A stretch of DNA of 64,000 nucleotides from Corallium rubrum (lineage: Eukaryota; Cnidaria; Anthozoa; Scleralcyonacea; Coralliidae). The translations under genes and the position numbers were made by a program. The notes below the pieces were generated by a model. That model was not told where the DNA came from, ran no database searches, and saw only the letters and a program-made list of their open reading frames with translations. Every line of letters starts with the position of its first letter. The stretch's first letter is position 1. Below, one piece after another: positions 1 to 11,146 of this stretch. The stretch covers positions 62,001-126,000 of the forward strand of contig CAXIUP010000272.1 of NCBI GenBank assembly GCA_964035015.1, written 5' to 3'.

Positions 1-428
1 AGCAAGTCAGGTTAGGATCTGGTGCGGCTTGTCTTCTCCTGTGTTTGAGTGACTTGACACAGCAAAATATATATTTCAATGCTCTGGGTTTACTTCAGTA
101 ATTTTTGCATTGATAATTAGTAAGCCCTAAAGACTCAAACTCTCCTTTTCTCTGGTTTGGTTTGGTTTGGTTTGGGCTGCTGTTGCAGTTAAAGCCAATT
201 TAGATGAATCAGGAAATATTGTAGTAAGCAAGCCCAGTTTCCCATAAGCATGTGAAAATCTTTCCTAAAAGACCAAATATAAATACACATCAAATCAAAT
301 CAAATCAAATGAGTTTAAATATAAACAAATATATACTAAAATTAGAACTATACATATATTTTGGCTTGGTTTTAATTTATATTATTTTAGAAAACCAATA
401 CATTTTAATTGTGTGGCAGTAAGCAGAT
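1..428. other. Unassigned AT-rich flank
   Basis: No gene is recognised here. The stretch holds two short pentamer microsatellites, (TTTGG)n near 156-176 and (CAAAT)n near 290-310, and otherwise AT-rich non-coding DNA. Confidence 0.5.
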
Positions 429-536
429 AAGTATAGGTTATTTTGAGGCCATAAGGGGATATGTGATTTATTCACTGAGGGTGAAGCCCAAGGTGAATAA
501 ACACATATCCCTGAGGGGTCTCAAAATAACATACTT
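429..536. repeat. Hairpin (MITE-like palindrome)
   Basis: The left half (from AAGTATAGGTTATTTTGAGG) pairs with the reverse complement of the right half (ending CTCAAAATAACATACTT), with an inner TTTATTCAC/GTGAATAA pairing. This gives an imperfect hairpin of about 108 bp. Such a palindrome is typical of a short non-autonomous DNA transposon; no target-site duplication was identified. Confidence 0.55.
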
Positions 537-683
537 AATTTTCACATTACGAGGTTGACAGGAGTCACAACAGAAAAGAAATACTGAGGGGAATATTAGA
601 GGGGAATATTAATCTATTGTTTTGCCGGGGCTATTGAATATATTCCCCAAAAAGAACAAAGGAAACCGAGGCATGTGAAAATC

Positions 684-2190
684 AATATAACTTATTGGCA
701 AATATGGTAAAATATTTAAGTCGAAAAGTCAATATTGGGCGAGACCAAAGCTTGAGTCTAATATTAAAATTTGAGACTTAAATATTTTCCATATCAGGTG
801 AAGATGAATCCTAGGTATTTTATTAAATTGAACAAATAATCATGCAATTAACCCTTTATAGACCAGGAGGTTTCCAGTTGACAAGTAAAATCGTCTGGCG
901 TTAGCCAGAGTAAAATACTAAAGGTGGCCAATGGGCTATAAAGGGTTAAGCGAGATAGTTTCTTAACCCTTTATAGACCAGGAGGTTTCCAGTTGACAAG
1001 TAAAATCGTCTGGCGTTAGCCAGAGTAAAATACTAAAGGTGGCCAATGGGCTATAAAGGGTTAAGCGAGATAGTTTCTTAACCCTTTATAGACCAGGAGG
1101 TTTCCAGTTGACAAGTAAAATCGTCTGGCGTTAGCCAGAGTAAAATACTAAAGGTGGCCAATGGGCTATAAAGGGTTAAGCGAGATAGTTTCTTAACCCT
1201 TTATAGACCAGGAGGTTTCCAGTTGACAAGTAAAATCGTCTGGCGTTAGCCAGAGTAAAATACTAAAGGTGGCCAATGGGCTATAAAGGGTTAAGCGAGA
1301 TAGTTTCTTAACCCTTTATAGACCAGGAGGTTTCCAGTTGACAAGTAAAATCGTCTGGCGTTAGCCAGAGTAAAATACTAAAGGTGGCCAATGGGCTATA
1401 AAGGGTTAAGCGAGATAGTTTCTTAACCCTTTATAGACCAGGAGGTTTCCAGTTGACAAGTAAAATCGTCTGGCGTTAGCCAGAGTAAAATACTAAAGGT
1501 GGCCAATGGGCTATAAAGGGTTAAGCGAGATAGTTTCTTAACCCTTTATAGACCAGGAGGTTTCCAGTTGACAAGTAAAATCGTCTGGCGTTAGCCAGAG
1601 TAAAATACTAAAGGTGGCCAATGGGCTATAAAGGGTTAAGCGAGATAGTTTCTTAACCCTTTATAGACCAGGAGGTTTCCAGTTGACAAGTAAAATCGTC
1701 TGGCGTTAGCCAGAGTAAAATACTAAAGGTGGCCAATGGGCTATAAAGGGTTAAGCGAGATAGTTTCTTAACCCTTTATAGACCAGGAGGTTTCCAGTTG
1801 ACAAGTAAAATCGTCTGGCGTTAGCCAGAGTAAAATACTAAAGGTGGCCAATGGGCTATAAAGGGTTAAGCGAGATAGTTTCTTAACCCTTTATAGACCA
1901 GGAGGTTTCCAGTTGACAAGTAAAATCGTCTGGCGTTAGCCAGAGTAAAATACTAAAGGTGGCCAATGGGCTATAAAGGGTTAAGCGAGATAGTTTCTTA
2001 ACCCTTTATAGACCAGGAGGTTTCCAGTTGACAAGTAAAATCGTCTGGCGTTAGCCAGAGTAAAATACTAAAGGTGGCCAATGGGCTATAAAGGGTTAAG
2101 GTAAATATACCTTGTACACCTGTCCAAAGGTTGCTGCCCTATAGTAGTTGTCCTACATCGTAAAATATTGGGCTGGCATGTGACACCATA
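684..2190. mobile_element. Dispersed palindromic repeat, copy 1, interrupted by a satellite
   Basis: The flanks of the satellite (about 684-847 and 2,101-2,180) match 55,533-55,800 closely and in the same order. The second copy contains a palindrome whose ends start ATTGGATTCATCT and finish AGATGAATCCAAT. This copy is interrupted after GCAA at about 847 by the 115-bp satellite and is cut short on the right near a second MITE at 2,194. It is non-coding. Confidence 0.65.
848..2100. repeat. 115-bp tandem satellite, about 11 copies
   Basis: A 115-bp unit repeats head to tail from 848 (unit starts at 848, 963, 1078, 1193 and so on to 1998). There are ten full units and one partial unit, with no difference seen between units. 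Each unit contains about 103 bp bounded by a perfect 14-bp inverted repeat, TTAACCCTTTATAG and CTATAAAGGGTTAA, followed by a 12-bp linker. The unit therefore looks like a TTAA-type MITE plus flank that has been amplified in tandem. Near-perfect identity indicates recent amplification or homogenisation. Confidence 0.9.
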
Positions 2191-2193
2191 TAA

Positions 2194-2374
2194 TGGGTCA
2201 TTCCAGAAAACATCCACACCTCCCCCACAGAGGAAATGTGAAGTTGACCCCCTCCCCCCTTCAGACGTCCTAGTACATTTTACTATTATCAGAAGTAGAT
2301 TTACCCCCCTCCCCTCCCCGGATAGCACAAATTTCCTCTGTGGGGGAGGTATGGATCTTTTCTGGAATGACCCA
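2194..2374. mobile_element. 181-bp MITE
   Basis: The ends form a long inverted repeat: TGGGTCATTCCAGAAAA at the left and its near-complement at the right, extending inward through ACCTCCCCCACAGAGGAAAT. It is flanked on both sides by ATAA, a possible 4-bp target-site duplication. It has no coding capacity of its own. Confidence 0.75.
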
Positions 2375-3260
2375 ATAAACTATTTTATCATCATGCATGG
2401 TAAACAGTTGGTAATCATTTGCTTGTTTTTGGCATCTCACACTGGAAATCCCGAATTAACTATATGCACCACACCGACAATTGGATCTGGTTAGCATAAT
2501 TAAAACTGCAGCAAAAGTTAATATATTTCTAAAATTTGAACTGACCAATCATCTCTGACAGTTCCTAGACTTGCAGCAAATTAAACTAAAAAGGTACAGG
2601 GTCTGTCGATTTTCCCATCATTACAAACTGAATCAGAATTTCCAGTTTATATAGCATACCATAACTTAATACATAATACTACCACGGTAATTCAAAAACA
2701 AGCATTTATGAGAAAAGCATACTTTCATATATTTGCTGACAAATACTTCTGGATGGGCAAAAATTAGTTGAGACTTCAACAGCATATCATACGAAGTGGT
2801 ATCACCAGAAAATCGTACGCGAAAGGCAATAGTTGAAAAATTAAGGATTTACCAAAGCCAGTTGGCAGCAGTTCACGAATTATATTAGTTGTTCACGAAT
2901 AGCGTCCCTCTGTTGAGGCTTCATTTAAGCCGCTTTTCCCAATTTTTTCCAAAGAAAAATCAACGGCAGCATCCAGTGAGCAATTATCGTCTCCTCCACC
3001 GTCTGTCATAATGAATTAAAGTCATATTTTCGCCAATATTCTGAAAACCTCTTCGAGAGTGCTGAGCGTGAGCTGCAATCAATTTTCGACCGCGTAATAG
3101 GTTCTAGAAGAGGCTAGGTACGAAATAACTACTGCGCAGGTCACGGGACACCCAAAAATTGGGTGTCTCAAATCGCAGGTCGACCTCACATCCAAAATTA
3201 AGGATTATCCTTAATTGTCAACTCGCCTAGAATTAAGGCTAATCCTTAATTTTAAATGAA
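2375..3260. other. Non-coding interval
   Basis: No gene is recognised. Small palindromes are visible near 3,145-3,170 (GACACCCAAAAATTGGGTGTC type) and around 3,200-3,250 (repeated ATTAAGG/CCTTAAT). They look like parts of short repeats. Confidence 0.4.
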
Positions 3261-3261
3261 A

Positions 3262-3385
3262 ACTCTCCCCCATACCCCCAACCCCTAACCACAACCCCCC
3301 GGAAACCCTAACCCTAACCACAACCCCCCGGAAACCCTAAACCTAACCACAACCCCCCGGCAGCCATAAGCCTAATCACAACCCT
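3262..3385. repeat. Degenerate CCCTAA/CCACAACCCCCCGG short repeats
   Basis: A run of imperfect ~30-bp units contains CCCTAACC and ACAACCCCCCGGAAA. It resembles interstitial telomere-like sequence only loosely, because the units are interrupted and diverged. Confidence 0.5.
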
Positions 3386-3600
3386 CCGGAAAAAAGTCCC
3401 ACCTCTCAGACCCCGACCACAACGCCCCTCTAGGATTCTTAGCTTTATGTGTTCAAGTTTAACATCCCGCTTGTGGGACAGATAAATTAAGGCCATGTCT
3501 TAATTTGAGCCCTATTTTAAAATTAAGGCCATGTCTTAATTCGAGCCCTATTTTACAATTAAGATATACGCTTAATTTTGGTAAGAGATCGTGTTGCAAA
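3379..3600. repeat. Direct duplication, copy A (about 220 bp)
   Basis: This segment, from ACAACCCTCCGGAAAAA to GTAAGAGATCGTGTTGC, recurs at 8,881-9,103 with scattered differences. It contains two tandem ~46-bp units with AATTAAGGCCATGTCTTAATT. The Gypsy element inserted at the start of the second copy, so the two copies now flank it. Confidence 0.8.
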
Positions 3601-3698
3601 TCGATTTGCCCAGAGCCATTCAACTTGCCCGCGCGGCCGGGCATATTTGGCTCTGGGGACGAGATTGAAAAACCCCGGACCCTAAACCTGGTCACAAC

Positions 3699-3851
3699 TG
3701 TTGAGACAGTATATTGCGACTACATGAAGTGGTCTGAGAGCGGAAGTGGGAGAAGGCGCGGGATTGTGGAAAAGCATGGGTGAACGTTCGGGATTGAGAA
3801 TACGAAATGCGTGCAAGCATACTTTTAAATAAAACCTAAATCATTATAACA
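3699..3851 (+). repeat. Gypsy 5' LTR
   Basis: A 153-bp LTR beginning TG and ending CA. It is identical to the 3' copy except for one G missing in the GAAATGCGTGC stretch. AATAAA near its 3' end (about 3,829) could serve as polyadenylation signal. Confidence 0.93.
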
Positions 3852-3852
3852 T

Positions 3853-3870
3853 TGGTGGCAGCGGTGGGAT
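3853..3870 (+). promoter_or_regulatory. Primer binding site, tRNA-Leu type
   Basis: TGGTGGCAGCGGTGGGAT starts two bases after the LTR. Its reverse complement ends in CCA and matches the usual 3' end of a metazoan tRNA-Leu (ATCCCACCGCTGCCACCA). This is the priming site for minus-strand DNA synthesis. Confidence 0.8.
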
Positions 3871-3996
3871 ATCTGAAGGATATATTTGTTTTATTAACTT
3901 TGTTGGTTTTAATGCCGAGTTCGAGGCCTGAACAGTGATCGAGAAGAGAAGTTATACGTATACGAAGTGTTGTCTGATTGAGTAAAAGAAAACAAA

Positions 3997-4914
3997 ATGA
4001 CGTCTATTACAGCATCGTTATGGGATCACACGGATGGCCCTACGGTCGAGAGCCACCTAAATCAAGTCGAGTCGTTTTTCGTCGCCAAGGGAATTGAAGA
4101 AGATGACAAGAAAGTGGCGTGTTTACATTTATCGTTGAAAGGTGAGGCTAAAGTATTCTTTAGTGTTTTAACGACTGGCCAACGAGATACTATCGCTCAT
4201 GCAAAAGCAGCATTAATCGAACGGTTTCAATCGCAGAAAACTGCAGCGGATTGGCAAAAAGAGCTCGCTGATCGCCGCCAAAAATCGGGGGAATCTGCAG
4301 TGGAACTCAAATATTCCATACTCCAACTTGTTAGCAAAGCTTTTCCAGGTGTTACAGATAAAAACACCTGCGACTCCCTTGCTCACTTTCGCAATGCGTT
4401 GAAGGGTGATATTGCACGCAAGCTGTCCTGGGTGATGGCAGATACTGCAACTCTCGCTGAACTGGTGCAGCGTGCCACCAAAATTGAGCAAACGGATTCA
4501 ACAGTTTCTGCCGTTTCAACAAGTGGAATGGGTAGCGGTCCATCCAATGCTAGTCCTGAGTCAGAGATCATGCAGAAATTGGCAGAATTATCTACCAATC
4601 AGCAACAGCTTACTGCATCAGTTGCAGCCATGCAAAGCAAGAATCAAAGTCAAAGTTTGACAAGGTCGTCAGTCAAGTGTTACCACTGTGGTAAGGTGGG
4701 TCACTATGCTCGTGATTGTCGTTCGAAGAGTCTCACTGTTGACCGTGGTGGCCTGGGAACTCGACAATCATTTTCTGGCCTATGCTATAGATGCCAAAAA
4801 CCTGGGCACCGAGCTGCCCAGTGCACAACCTTTTGCCACCACCGTCGGGAAACTAAGGGTGGCTGGAGAGGAAATCCAGCCCTCTTCAGCCACTTATGGG
4901 ACTGGGAACTATAA
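3997..4914 (+). CDS. gag: Gypsy Gag polyprotein
   Basis: This 305-residue frame starts at ATG 145 bp after the 5' LTR and encodes the capsid/nucleocapsid protein. The first two thirds form the Gag capsid region. A classic CCHC zinc knuckle (CYHCGKVGHYARDC) lies at about residues 228-241 and a second knuckle-like motif (CYRCQKPGHRAAQC) at about 264-277. The true protein probably continues into the next frame: protease homology starts in frame +2 while this frame runs on to 4,914. That is either a programmed Gag-Pol shift or a mutation; the sequence alone does not decide. Confidence 0.88.
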   Translation: MTSITASLWDHTDGPTVESHLNQVESFFVAKGIEEDDKKVACLHLSLKGEAKVFFSVLTTGQRDTIAHAKAALIERFQSQKTAADWQKELADRRQKSGESAVELKYSILQLVSKAFPGVTDKNTCDSLAHFRNALKGDIARKLSWVMADTATLAELVQRATKIEQTDSTVSAVSTSGMGSGPSNASPESEIMQKLAELSTNQQQLTASVAAMQSKNQSQSLTRSSVKCYHCGKVGHYARDCRSKSLTVDRGGLGTRQSFSGLCYRCQKPGHRAAQCTTFCHHRRETKGGWRGNPALFSHLWDWEL

Positions 4915-7900
4915 TCGTTTGGTTTCAGCTACAAGTAGTGGAGGTTCAACATTTACTAGCATAGAGATTGAGGGTGAAATCGGGGGTCAGCGTTGTACTT
5001 GGTTAGTGGACACAGGAGCCCAAATAAGTGTTTTACAAGAGTCATTAGCAGAACAAGCACAAGGGTCCAAGATGGGCTGCCAATTTTCCCCCCATACAGT
5101 AGATGGTTCTGGGATGGGCACAGTTTATGATTTAGTTACGGATTGTCAAGTGGGCGATCAACACATTGAGCAACATCGATTCACTGTAGTTCAACAGTCA
5201 ACATACCCTGCAATTATTGGCATGGATCTGTTGCCTCGATTAAACATGCATTTGTCAATAGGCTCTCAAGTATTTGTATCAGGTACAAATAATATAGCAG
5301 ACCAGGACAGTGGTACCAAGCCTTTCCCTCCTAGAGTATGTCGCATACATGCATCAGCAGCAGTGACTGTGCCTCCTAGATCAATGCAGGTGATTGAAGG
5401 CAAGTTGGACGGGGACATATTACCTGGTACAGTGGGTCTGATAGAGTCGGCAGGGGGGGGAGGGGTCTGAGCGCTTTGGTTTGGGTTGTGGCAGAGTATT
5501 TGACACCGTAAGAGAAGATCGGCGTGTTCTTATGCATGTGACAAACCCAACCAATACCCCTTGTCATGTGAATGCAGGAACATTTTTCGGACAGTTTTCA
5601 ACCAACTTTGCAGAAACTGCTGTTATCAGTGAACTTTCAAAGTATCCTGGTAAATGCAGCAAGTTAGATAAAGCGGACAGGGCCCAAAAGGTTGATAAGC
5701 TCGCTCGGGAAAAGTCAAATGAGTCCGATCTTTCATCTAGCGAGAAACATCGCCTTTATAAAGTGATTCAGAAGAATGGGGATGTTATTTCTATTGATGA
5801 CGAAACTGGCCTGACGGATGTTGTGGAGCATGAAATACCAACAGGAGGGGCTCACCCAATTTCACAACCCCCAAGGAGGGTCCCATTTCACAAATTGGCA
5901 GATGTAGACAGTTTTGTGCAAGATGGCCTGGCAAAGGGAGTAGTCAGACCTAGCAAGAGCCCCTGGTCAAGCCCACTTGTGATGGTGCGAAAGAAAGATG
6001 GTTCAACTCGATTCTGTGTAGATTTTCGACGTTTGAATGAAAGCACAGTTGGAGATTCATTCCCAATTCCTCGGATTGATGATAGTTTAGATGCCCTAGG
6101 CGGAGCAAAACTGTTTACCACTCTAGATTTAGCCAAGGGTTATTGGCAAGTTCCTGTTCAGGAGTCCGACCGTGCTAAAACTGCCTTTGCGTGTCACAAA
6201 GGTCTATTTGAATTCAACACCATGCCCTTTGGCCTTAAGGGGGCCCCAGCAACGTTCCAGAGGCTGATGACGTCCGTATTAGGAGAACTGAATTGGCAAA
6301 TTCTTCTCATTTATTTGGACGACATCATTATTTATTCTCGAAGCTTTGAGGAACACTTACTGCACCTTCAACTCGTTTTAGACAAGTTGCGAGCAGCTGG
6401 TTTGAAATTGAATCCTTCAAAGTGTGTCTTTGCCTGTACAGAAGTCCATTACTTGGGGTTTGTTGTTAGCCCGGAAGGAATTAAGCCCGACCAGGGGAAA
6501 ACTAAGGCCATCCAGCACTTTCCGCGGCCTACTAACGTCCTCGAAGTTCGACGCTTTGTTGGACTGGCGTCGTACTATCGACGTTTTATCGAACATTTTG
6601 CCGATATTGCTGCCCCTCTACATGCACTAACCCGAGCAAATGTAAAGTTTTCGTGGAGTCCAGATTGTGAACAGGCATTTTGCGTTCTGAAACAAAGACT
6701 AACTTCATCACCAGTTCTCGCCTATCCGGACTTTCAGCAAGAATTTACTGTCGAAACAGATGCCAGCGATCTTGGCCTGGGTGCCATCCTTACACAAGGA
6801 CGGAGGGTGATTGCTTATGCATCTCGAGCGCTTACTGCTGTTGAAAAGAATTATTCGGCAACTGAGAAAGAGTGCCTGGGTGTTGTCTGGAGCTTAGATC
6901 AGTTTAACATGTACCTGGAAGGAGACATTTCACCGTCATCACAGATCACAAGCCACTAACCTATCTCCGGCAACTGAAAGAGCCTAGAGGAAAACTAGCG
7001 AGATGGCGTGTTTGTCTTGATGTTTACGACTTCACGATTAAACATCGTCCTGGCAAGCTGATGACAGTTGCCGATGCATTAAGTCGTGCACCTGTTCATG
7101 CGGTAACTATAGACGGTGTATGGACAGATAGAGAGCTGTGTGCGTTACAAAAGGAGGATGCTGATATTGGTGTGATTTATCGTTGGGCTGTTGATCGGAA
7201 GAAACAGAAGAATATCAAGCGTCACATTAACAGTTTTATCAAGACACATGGCAAGAACATAAAAGTAATCAACGACGTACTTGTCATGCAGAGCAAACGT
7301 CGTGGTCGGAACATTGTACAAATGATGGTCCCGCAGTCGCAGGTACCACGTATACTACAACTCCTTCATGACCAATGGGGACATTTTGGCGTGGCCAAAA
7401 CGCAGTACAACGTTGGCACACGATTTTTTTGGTTCAAGTGGAAACGAGATGTGAAAGACTGGTGTCGTTCCTGTGATGTTTGTCTTCAAAGGAAGGGAAC
7501 ACAGAAGGCAGATCGACCGCCAGTTGGTGAATTGCCCATTCCTCAGAAGCCTTTTCAATGTTGGCATATGGACATTGTCGGGCCGTTACCGAAGACTCCG
7601 CGTGGAAATCGATACATATTTTCTCTTACAGATCCTCTCAGTAAATGGGTAGAAGCTTTTCCGGTACCCGATCAAACTGCGAAGACCACCGCCGAGGTAC
7701 TGTTGCGAGAAATTGTTTGTCGATATGATGTTCCTGAAGTGTTACATTCAGACCAAGGCAGAAACTTCGAATCTGAACTGTTACGAGAGCTGCACACCCG
7801 CCTGGATATCAGACGAAGTCGAAGCGCACCCTACAACCCCCAATGCAATGGGCAAGTGGAACGCATGAATCGAACCATCGCAGAGCGTCTAGCCATGGAA

Positions 7901-8632
7901 ATTGAGGCAGAAGACCAAACAGATTGGGATGAGAAACTTCCTATTGCACTGTCCGCAATTAGGACAACCAGCAGTACCACGACGGGCGAGACTCCATTTT
8001 CAGTGATATTTGGCTTTAACTGCAGAAACAAAGCTGACATGATTGGTGCAGGGAAACTGGGCAAGCCACAGGGGAAAGAAATGAAAGACTTTTCCGAAAA
8101 AATGTCTTCCCTCAAACAGTTGCACGCGAAAGTGAGAAATCGGATTATCAAGAAACGTCAGGATGAATCCGTCAGACGAGAAGCAAATATTCGTTTCAGG
8201 CAATTTCAGCTTGGTGAGAAAGTATGGATTTTCTATCCGAAAAGGCCCAAAGGGTCTGCCAAGAAGTTAGTTGGGGAACGCTTCCAAGGTCCGTATGAGG
8301 TTGTTAAGCTTATAGGAGATACATCATACGAAATAAAGTCTATTTTCGGAGGGGGAAAGAGAAAGATTGTGAATCATCGGCGGCTAAAGAAGGACTATGA
8401 GAGACCTGAACACTTGCAGTTCAATTATAGCGAAGAGAGTTCGGATTCAGATGATGCGAATGTCGGTGTTGCAGACACTGACTCAATTGCGTCAGAGGAC
8501 AGTAGATTTGACATAGACGGTGATGAGATTCCTGGACCTCAGTCGGAGAGCCTGCTGCAATTCGTCCACAAAGAGAAAGACAAGCACCCGACCGTTATGG
8601 ATTTGGCCGAGTTAACCTTCGAACAGCATTAG
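4790..8632 (+). pseudogene. pol: Gypsy Pol (protease, RT, RNase H, integrase), frameshifted
   Basis: Pol is recognised by its ordered domains. The aspartic protease has WLVDTGAQISVL near 5,000. Reverse transcriptase has FCVDFRRLNE, TTLDLAKGYWQ and YLDDIII (about 6,315). RNase H has ETDASDLGLGAIL near 6,755. Integrase follows, with an upstream CDVC zinc motif and a D-D-E core (MDIVGPL ~7,570, HSDQGRNF ~7,745, NGQVERMN ~7,850). Translation is broken twice. An eight-G run at about 5,453-5,460 shifts the frame and ends the protease frame at 5,470. A second shift near 6,920 falls inside RNase H, and the frame resumes upstream of 7,061. The domains are otherwise intact, so these are recent indels or sequencing errors at a homopolymer. 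Confidence 0.88.
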
Positions 8633-8714
8633 AGGATGAACAGGCAGAGATCCAACTCTTAACTTTTGAAAACAATTAATATTATTCATGTTCTGTTGAT
8701 AGTTTATATAGTCT

Positions 8715-8726
8715 GGAAGGGAGGAG
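8715..8726 (+). promoter_or_regulatory. Gypsy polypurine tract
   Basis: GGAAGGGAGGAG directly abuts the 3' LTR and is the expected plus-strand primer. Confidence 0.8.
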
Positions 8727-8880
8727 TGTTGAGACAGTATATTGCGACTACATGAAGTGGTCTGAGAGCGGAAGTGGGAGAAGGCGCGGGATTGTGGAAA
8801 AGCATGGGTGAACGTTCGGGATTGAGAATACGAAATGGCGTGCAAGCATACTTTTAAATAAAACCTAAATCATTATAACA
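8727..8880 (+). repeat. Gypsy 3' LTR
   Basis: A 154-bp copy of the 5' LTR with one extra G. It is followed by the CAAC target-site duplication. Confidence 0.93.
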
Positions 8881-9103
8881 CAACCCTCCGGAAAAATGAC
8901 CCACCTCTCAAACCCCGACGACAACACCCCTCTGGGACTTTTAGCTTTATGTGTTCAAGTTTAACGTCCCGCTTGTGGAACAGATAAATTAAGGCCATGT
9001 CTTAATTGTAGCCCTATTTTAAGATTAAGACCATGTCTTAATTCGAGCCCTATTTTACAATTAAGATATACACTTAATTTTGGTAAGAGATCGTGTTGCC
9101 TGG
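8881..9103. repeat. Direct duplication, copy B
   Basis: Second copy of the 3,379-3,600 segment, lying just 3' of the Gypsy element. It shows the duplication predates the Gypsy insertion. The rest, to about 9,400, holds a non-coding stretch with ATTCAATCTCGTTCCCAGA, no gene recognised. Confidence 0.8.
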
Positions 9104-9409
9104 CAACATTCAATCTCGTTCCCAGACCATTCTCACGCGGGTCGTGCCCGTCGACCGAAAGCTCTGGGATCGACATTTCATTGGTTGAATAATTGGCAGT
9201 GGCTAGTTGTATTCCTTGTTCTTTCGAAAGCCTTGAAGGGTTTCAAATTTTATCTGGCGACCGAAACTTGTCAAGAACCAAACCTCTGGAACCAAACAGC
9301 AGTTGAACAGCAAGTATTCAGTGGTGTTCCACGCCGGGTCAGCGTGCGCGAAAATGCCGCCAACGCGACCGCACTATGCACGCTAATGCACAGCGGATGT
9401 TCAACGAAA

Positions 9410-10210
9410 TACAACATTTCGCAATATGATATTTTGTTTTGGTCACATAAATCTGACCCTTATTTTCAAAATACTAGACAGATGATGCTCATATTGAGCT
9501 TGTTTGAAAACCCTTGAAATGTTCTACTAGTATCCCAAGTATCAACTCTGTAGGCTTAATAAAATTGTTTTAAAAAGCAATTATGTTTGAGTATTTGACC
9601 AAGATGGCCTCCAGTCAAAATTTGTTGGTGTTAATTGTGATTGTTTTCGCTTCTAGCGCTTGACGCATTAAATTAGAATTGCTATAATTCGCACCATTTG
9701 ATGACGCTTTCCAAGGGCTTTCATTTGCTGTGTCTTAGACATTTGTAGCGTTTATAAAACTATTTTCGCGTCCATATTTCTGACCTTGCATGAAAATAAT
9801 ATTTAGCCGCTGTAATTGAATATTTTTGAGACAAGGATCAGAAATCTGAAGTCGAAAATAGTTTTATAAGCGATACCAATGCATACTCCACATAACATGA
9901 AAGCCCTTGGAAGGACAATTCGAATGATGTAAATTATATTATTTCTGATTGAACATGTCATACGCTATACGCGAATACATGTTGAAATCAACACTCACAA
10001 CTATCGAGAGGCGGTCATCTTGGTCAAATAATGAAACAAAATTGCTTTTCAAAAACATATATTAAACCTATAGAGTTAATACTTGGGATACAAATAGAAC
10101 ATATCAAGGGCTTTAACCAAGCTCTGTATGAGCTTCGTCTGTGTAGTATTTTGCGAATAAGCGTCGACTCTGTATAACATCAACAAAATATTATGTATTG
10201 GCTTTATTAC
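9410..10210. mobile_element. Foldback (inverted-repeat) element
   Basis: About 400 bp on each side of a centre near 9,815 are imperfect reverse complements. Examples are CCAAGATGGCCTC (~9,600) against GAGGCGGTCATCTTGG (~10,010), CTTTCCAAGGGCTTTCAT (~9,708) against ATGAAAGCCCTTGGAAGG (~9,897), and TATCCCAAGTATCAACTC (~9,532) against the complementary stretch at ~10,075. It is non-coding. The arms have diverged by substitutions and small indels, so the element is old. Outer ends are approximate. Confidence 0.75.
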
Positions 10211-10214
10211 TATA

Positions 10215-10868
10215 GTCCTAGTGTTCTAAGTCAGCGCCATGTCACTGGTGCTTGACTGCTTGTATTGCCCGCTCGCATTTCGCTTTCATACAAAAGGTTG
10301 ACTTCGTATAAAGCCTTCACAGACGCATAACACTTTCGACAGCAGCCTTCAACTTCAATCAACTTTCATTTTATGTATCAGACAGATCAGAGTAGACCAA
10401 CTCACTTTAAGCGTTAGTGAGTAGTTTAAATTGTTAATTTCTCCGATGCTTCAACGTCTTTGGACATACTTGGACAGATCTGCTAAAATCGATGAAGTTC
10501 TGCTCCAATAAAGTTTTTTGTAAAATGATTTAAGAAGACACGAGAATGTATTTCTGCTCTATGAACATTATGGCAACAATCGTATCTTTTTTGTTTTTGC
10601 TTAAATTCCTTTAATCAAGCATAAATCAAACATTTCTGGCGTGGTTCTCAGGGATGTTCCACCACCAACATAGTAAGTTTGGTCTCATACGAAAGCTAAA
10701 GGCCTTATCTGTTTGGATTCCCTTCCAATTTTCAATCTAATTACCATAAATCACGCTGTATTTATAGGCAAATTAGCTAGTGCCCAGGCTCTCAATTGCG
10801 AACCCGGTATTGAGAAGGAATTTTGGCTTCAACCTGATGGCGGTAAATCGACGCATTTTGACCCGGCG
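10215..10868. other. Non-coding interval
   Basis: No gene, RNA or clear repeat was recognised between the foldback element and the BEL element. Confidence 0.4.
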
Positions 10869-11067
10869 TGTTCGGTAGAACTTTATTGTCATTAAAATTA
10901 AAGGTAAAATACAAAATAAGAAAATAAATATATTAGAAAAACAAGCTCTTTCTTCCACGCTTCCGACCAGACTGCTCCAAACCGGTTTCAACTCCCTCTT
11001 CCGCTACAGGTCACCTAAGAAGTCTTTGAATTTCAACTTCATAAAAAACAAACAAGTTTTCACAACA
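10869..11067 (-). repeat. BEL-1 3' LTR
   Basis: A 199-bp LTR nearly identical to the copy at 17,390-17,590, with a few differences such as AAATAAATAT versus AAATACATAT and a 2-bp indel near the end. AATAAAGTTCT appears on the minus strand and could give a poly(A) signal. Confidence 0.92.
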
Positions 11068-11081
11068 TCCCCCCTCCCCGC
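11068..11081 (-). promoter_or_regulatory. BEL-1 polypurine tract
   Basis: On the minus strand a GCGGGGAGGGGGA run directly precedes the 3' LTR, the expected position of the plus-strand primer. Confidence 0.75.
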
Positions 11082-11146
11082 ACTATGAGGAGTGCTCAGT
11101 GCGTTGTAAGTTACATGCAAAAAAACATTAAAAAACGTGTCCGAAG

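Larger units (their letters stand above)
3699..8880 (+). mobile_element. Ty3/Gypsy LTR retrotransposon
   Basis: The element is bounded by TGTTGAGACAG...TTATAACA LTRs of 153 and 154 bp and flanked by a CAAC 4-bp target-site duplication (3,695-3,698 and 8,881-8,884). Directly after the 5' LTR is a tRNA-like primer binding site; directly before the 3' LTR is a purine tract. Gag, protease, reverse transcriptase, RNase H and integrase follow in the Gypsy order, with integrase last. The LTRs differ by a single base indel, so insertion is recent even though pol carries frameshifts. Confidence 0.93.

Noticed and set aside
848-2100. CRISPR-like array
   Set aside because: The 115-bp units are identical throughout, with no unique spacers, and the DNA is eukaryotic.
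3262-3385. True telomere or chromosome end
   Set aside because: CCCTAA units are few, interrupted and followed by ordinary repeats and a retrotransposon.
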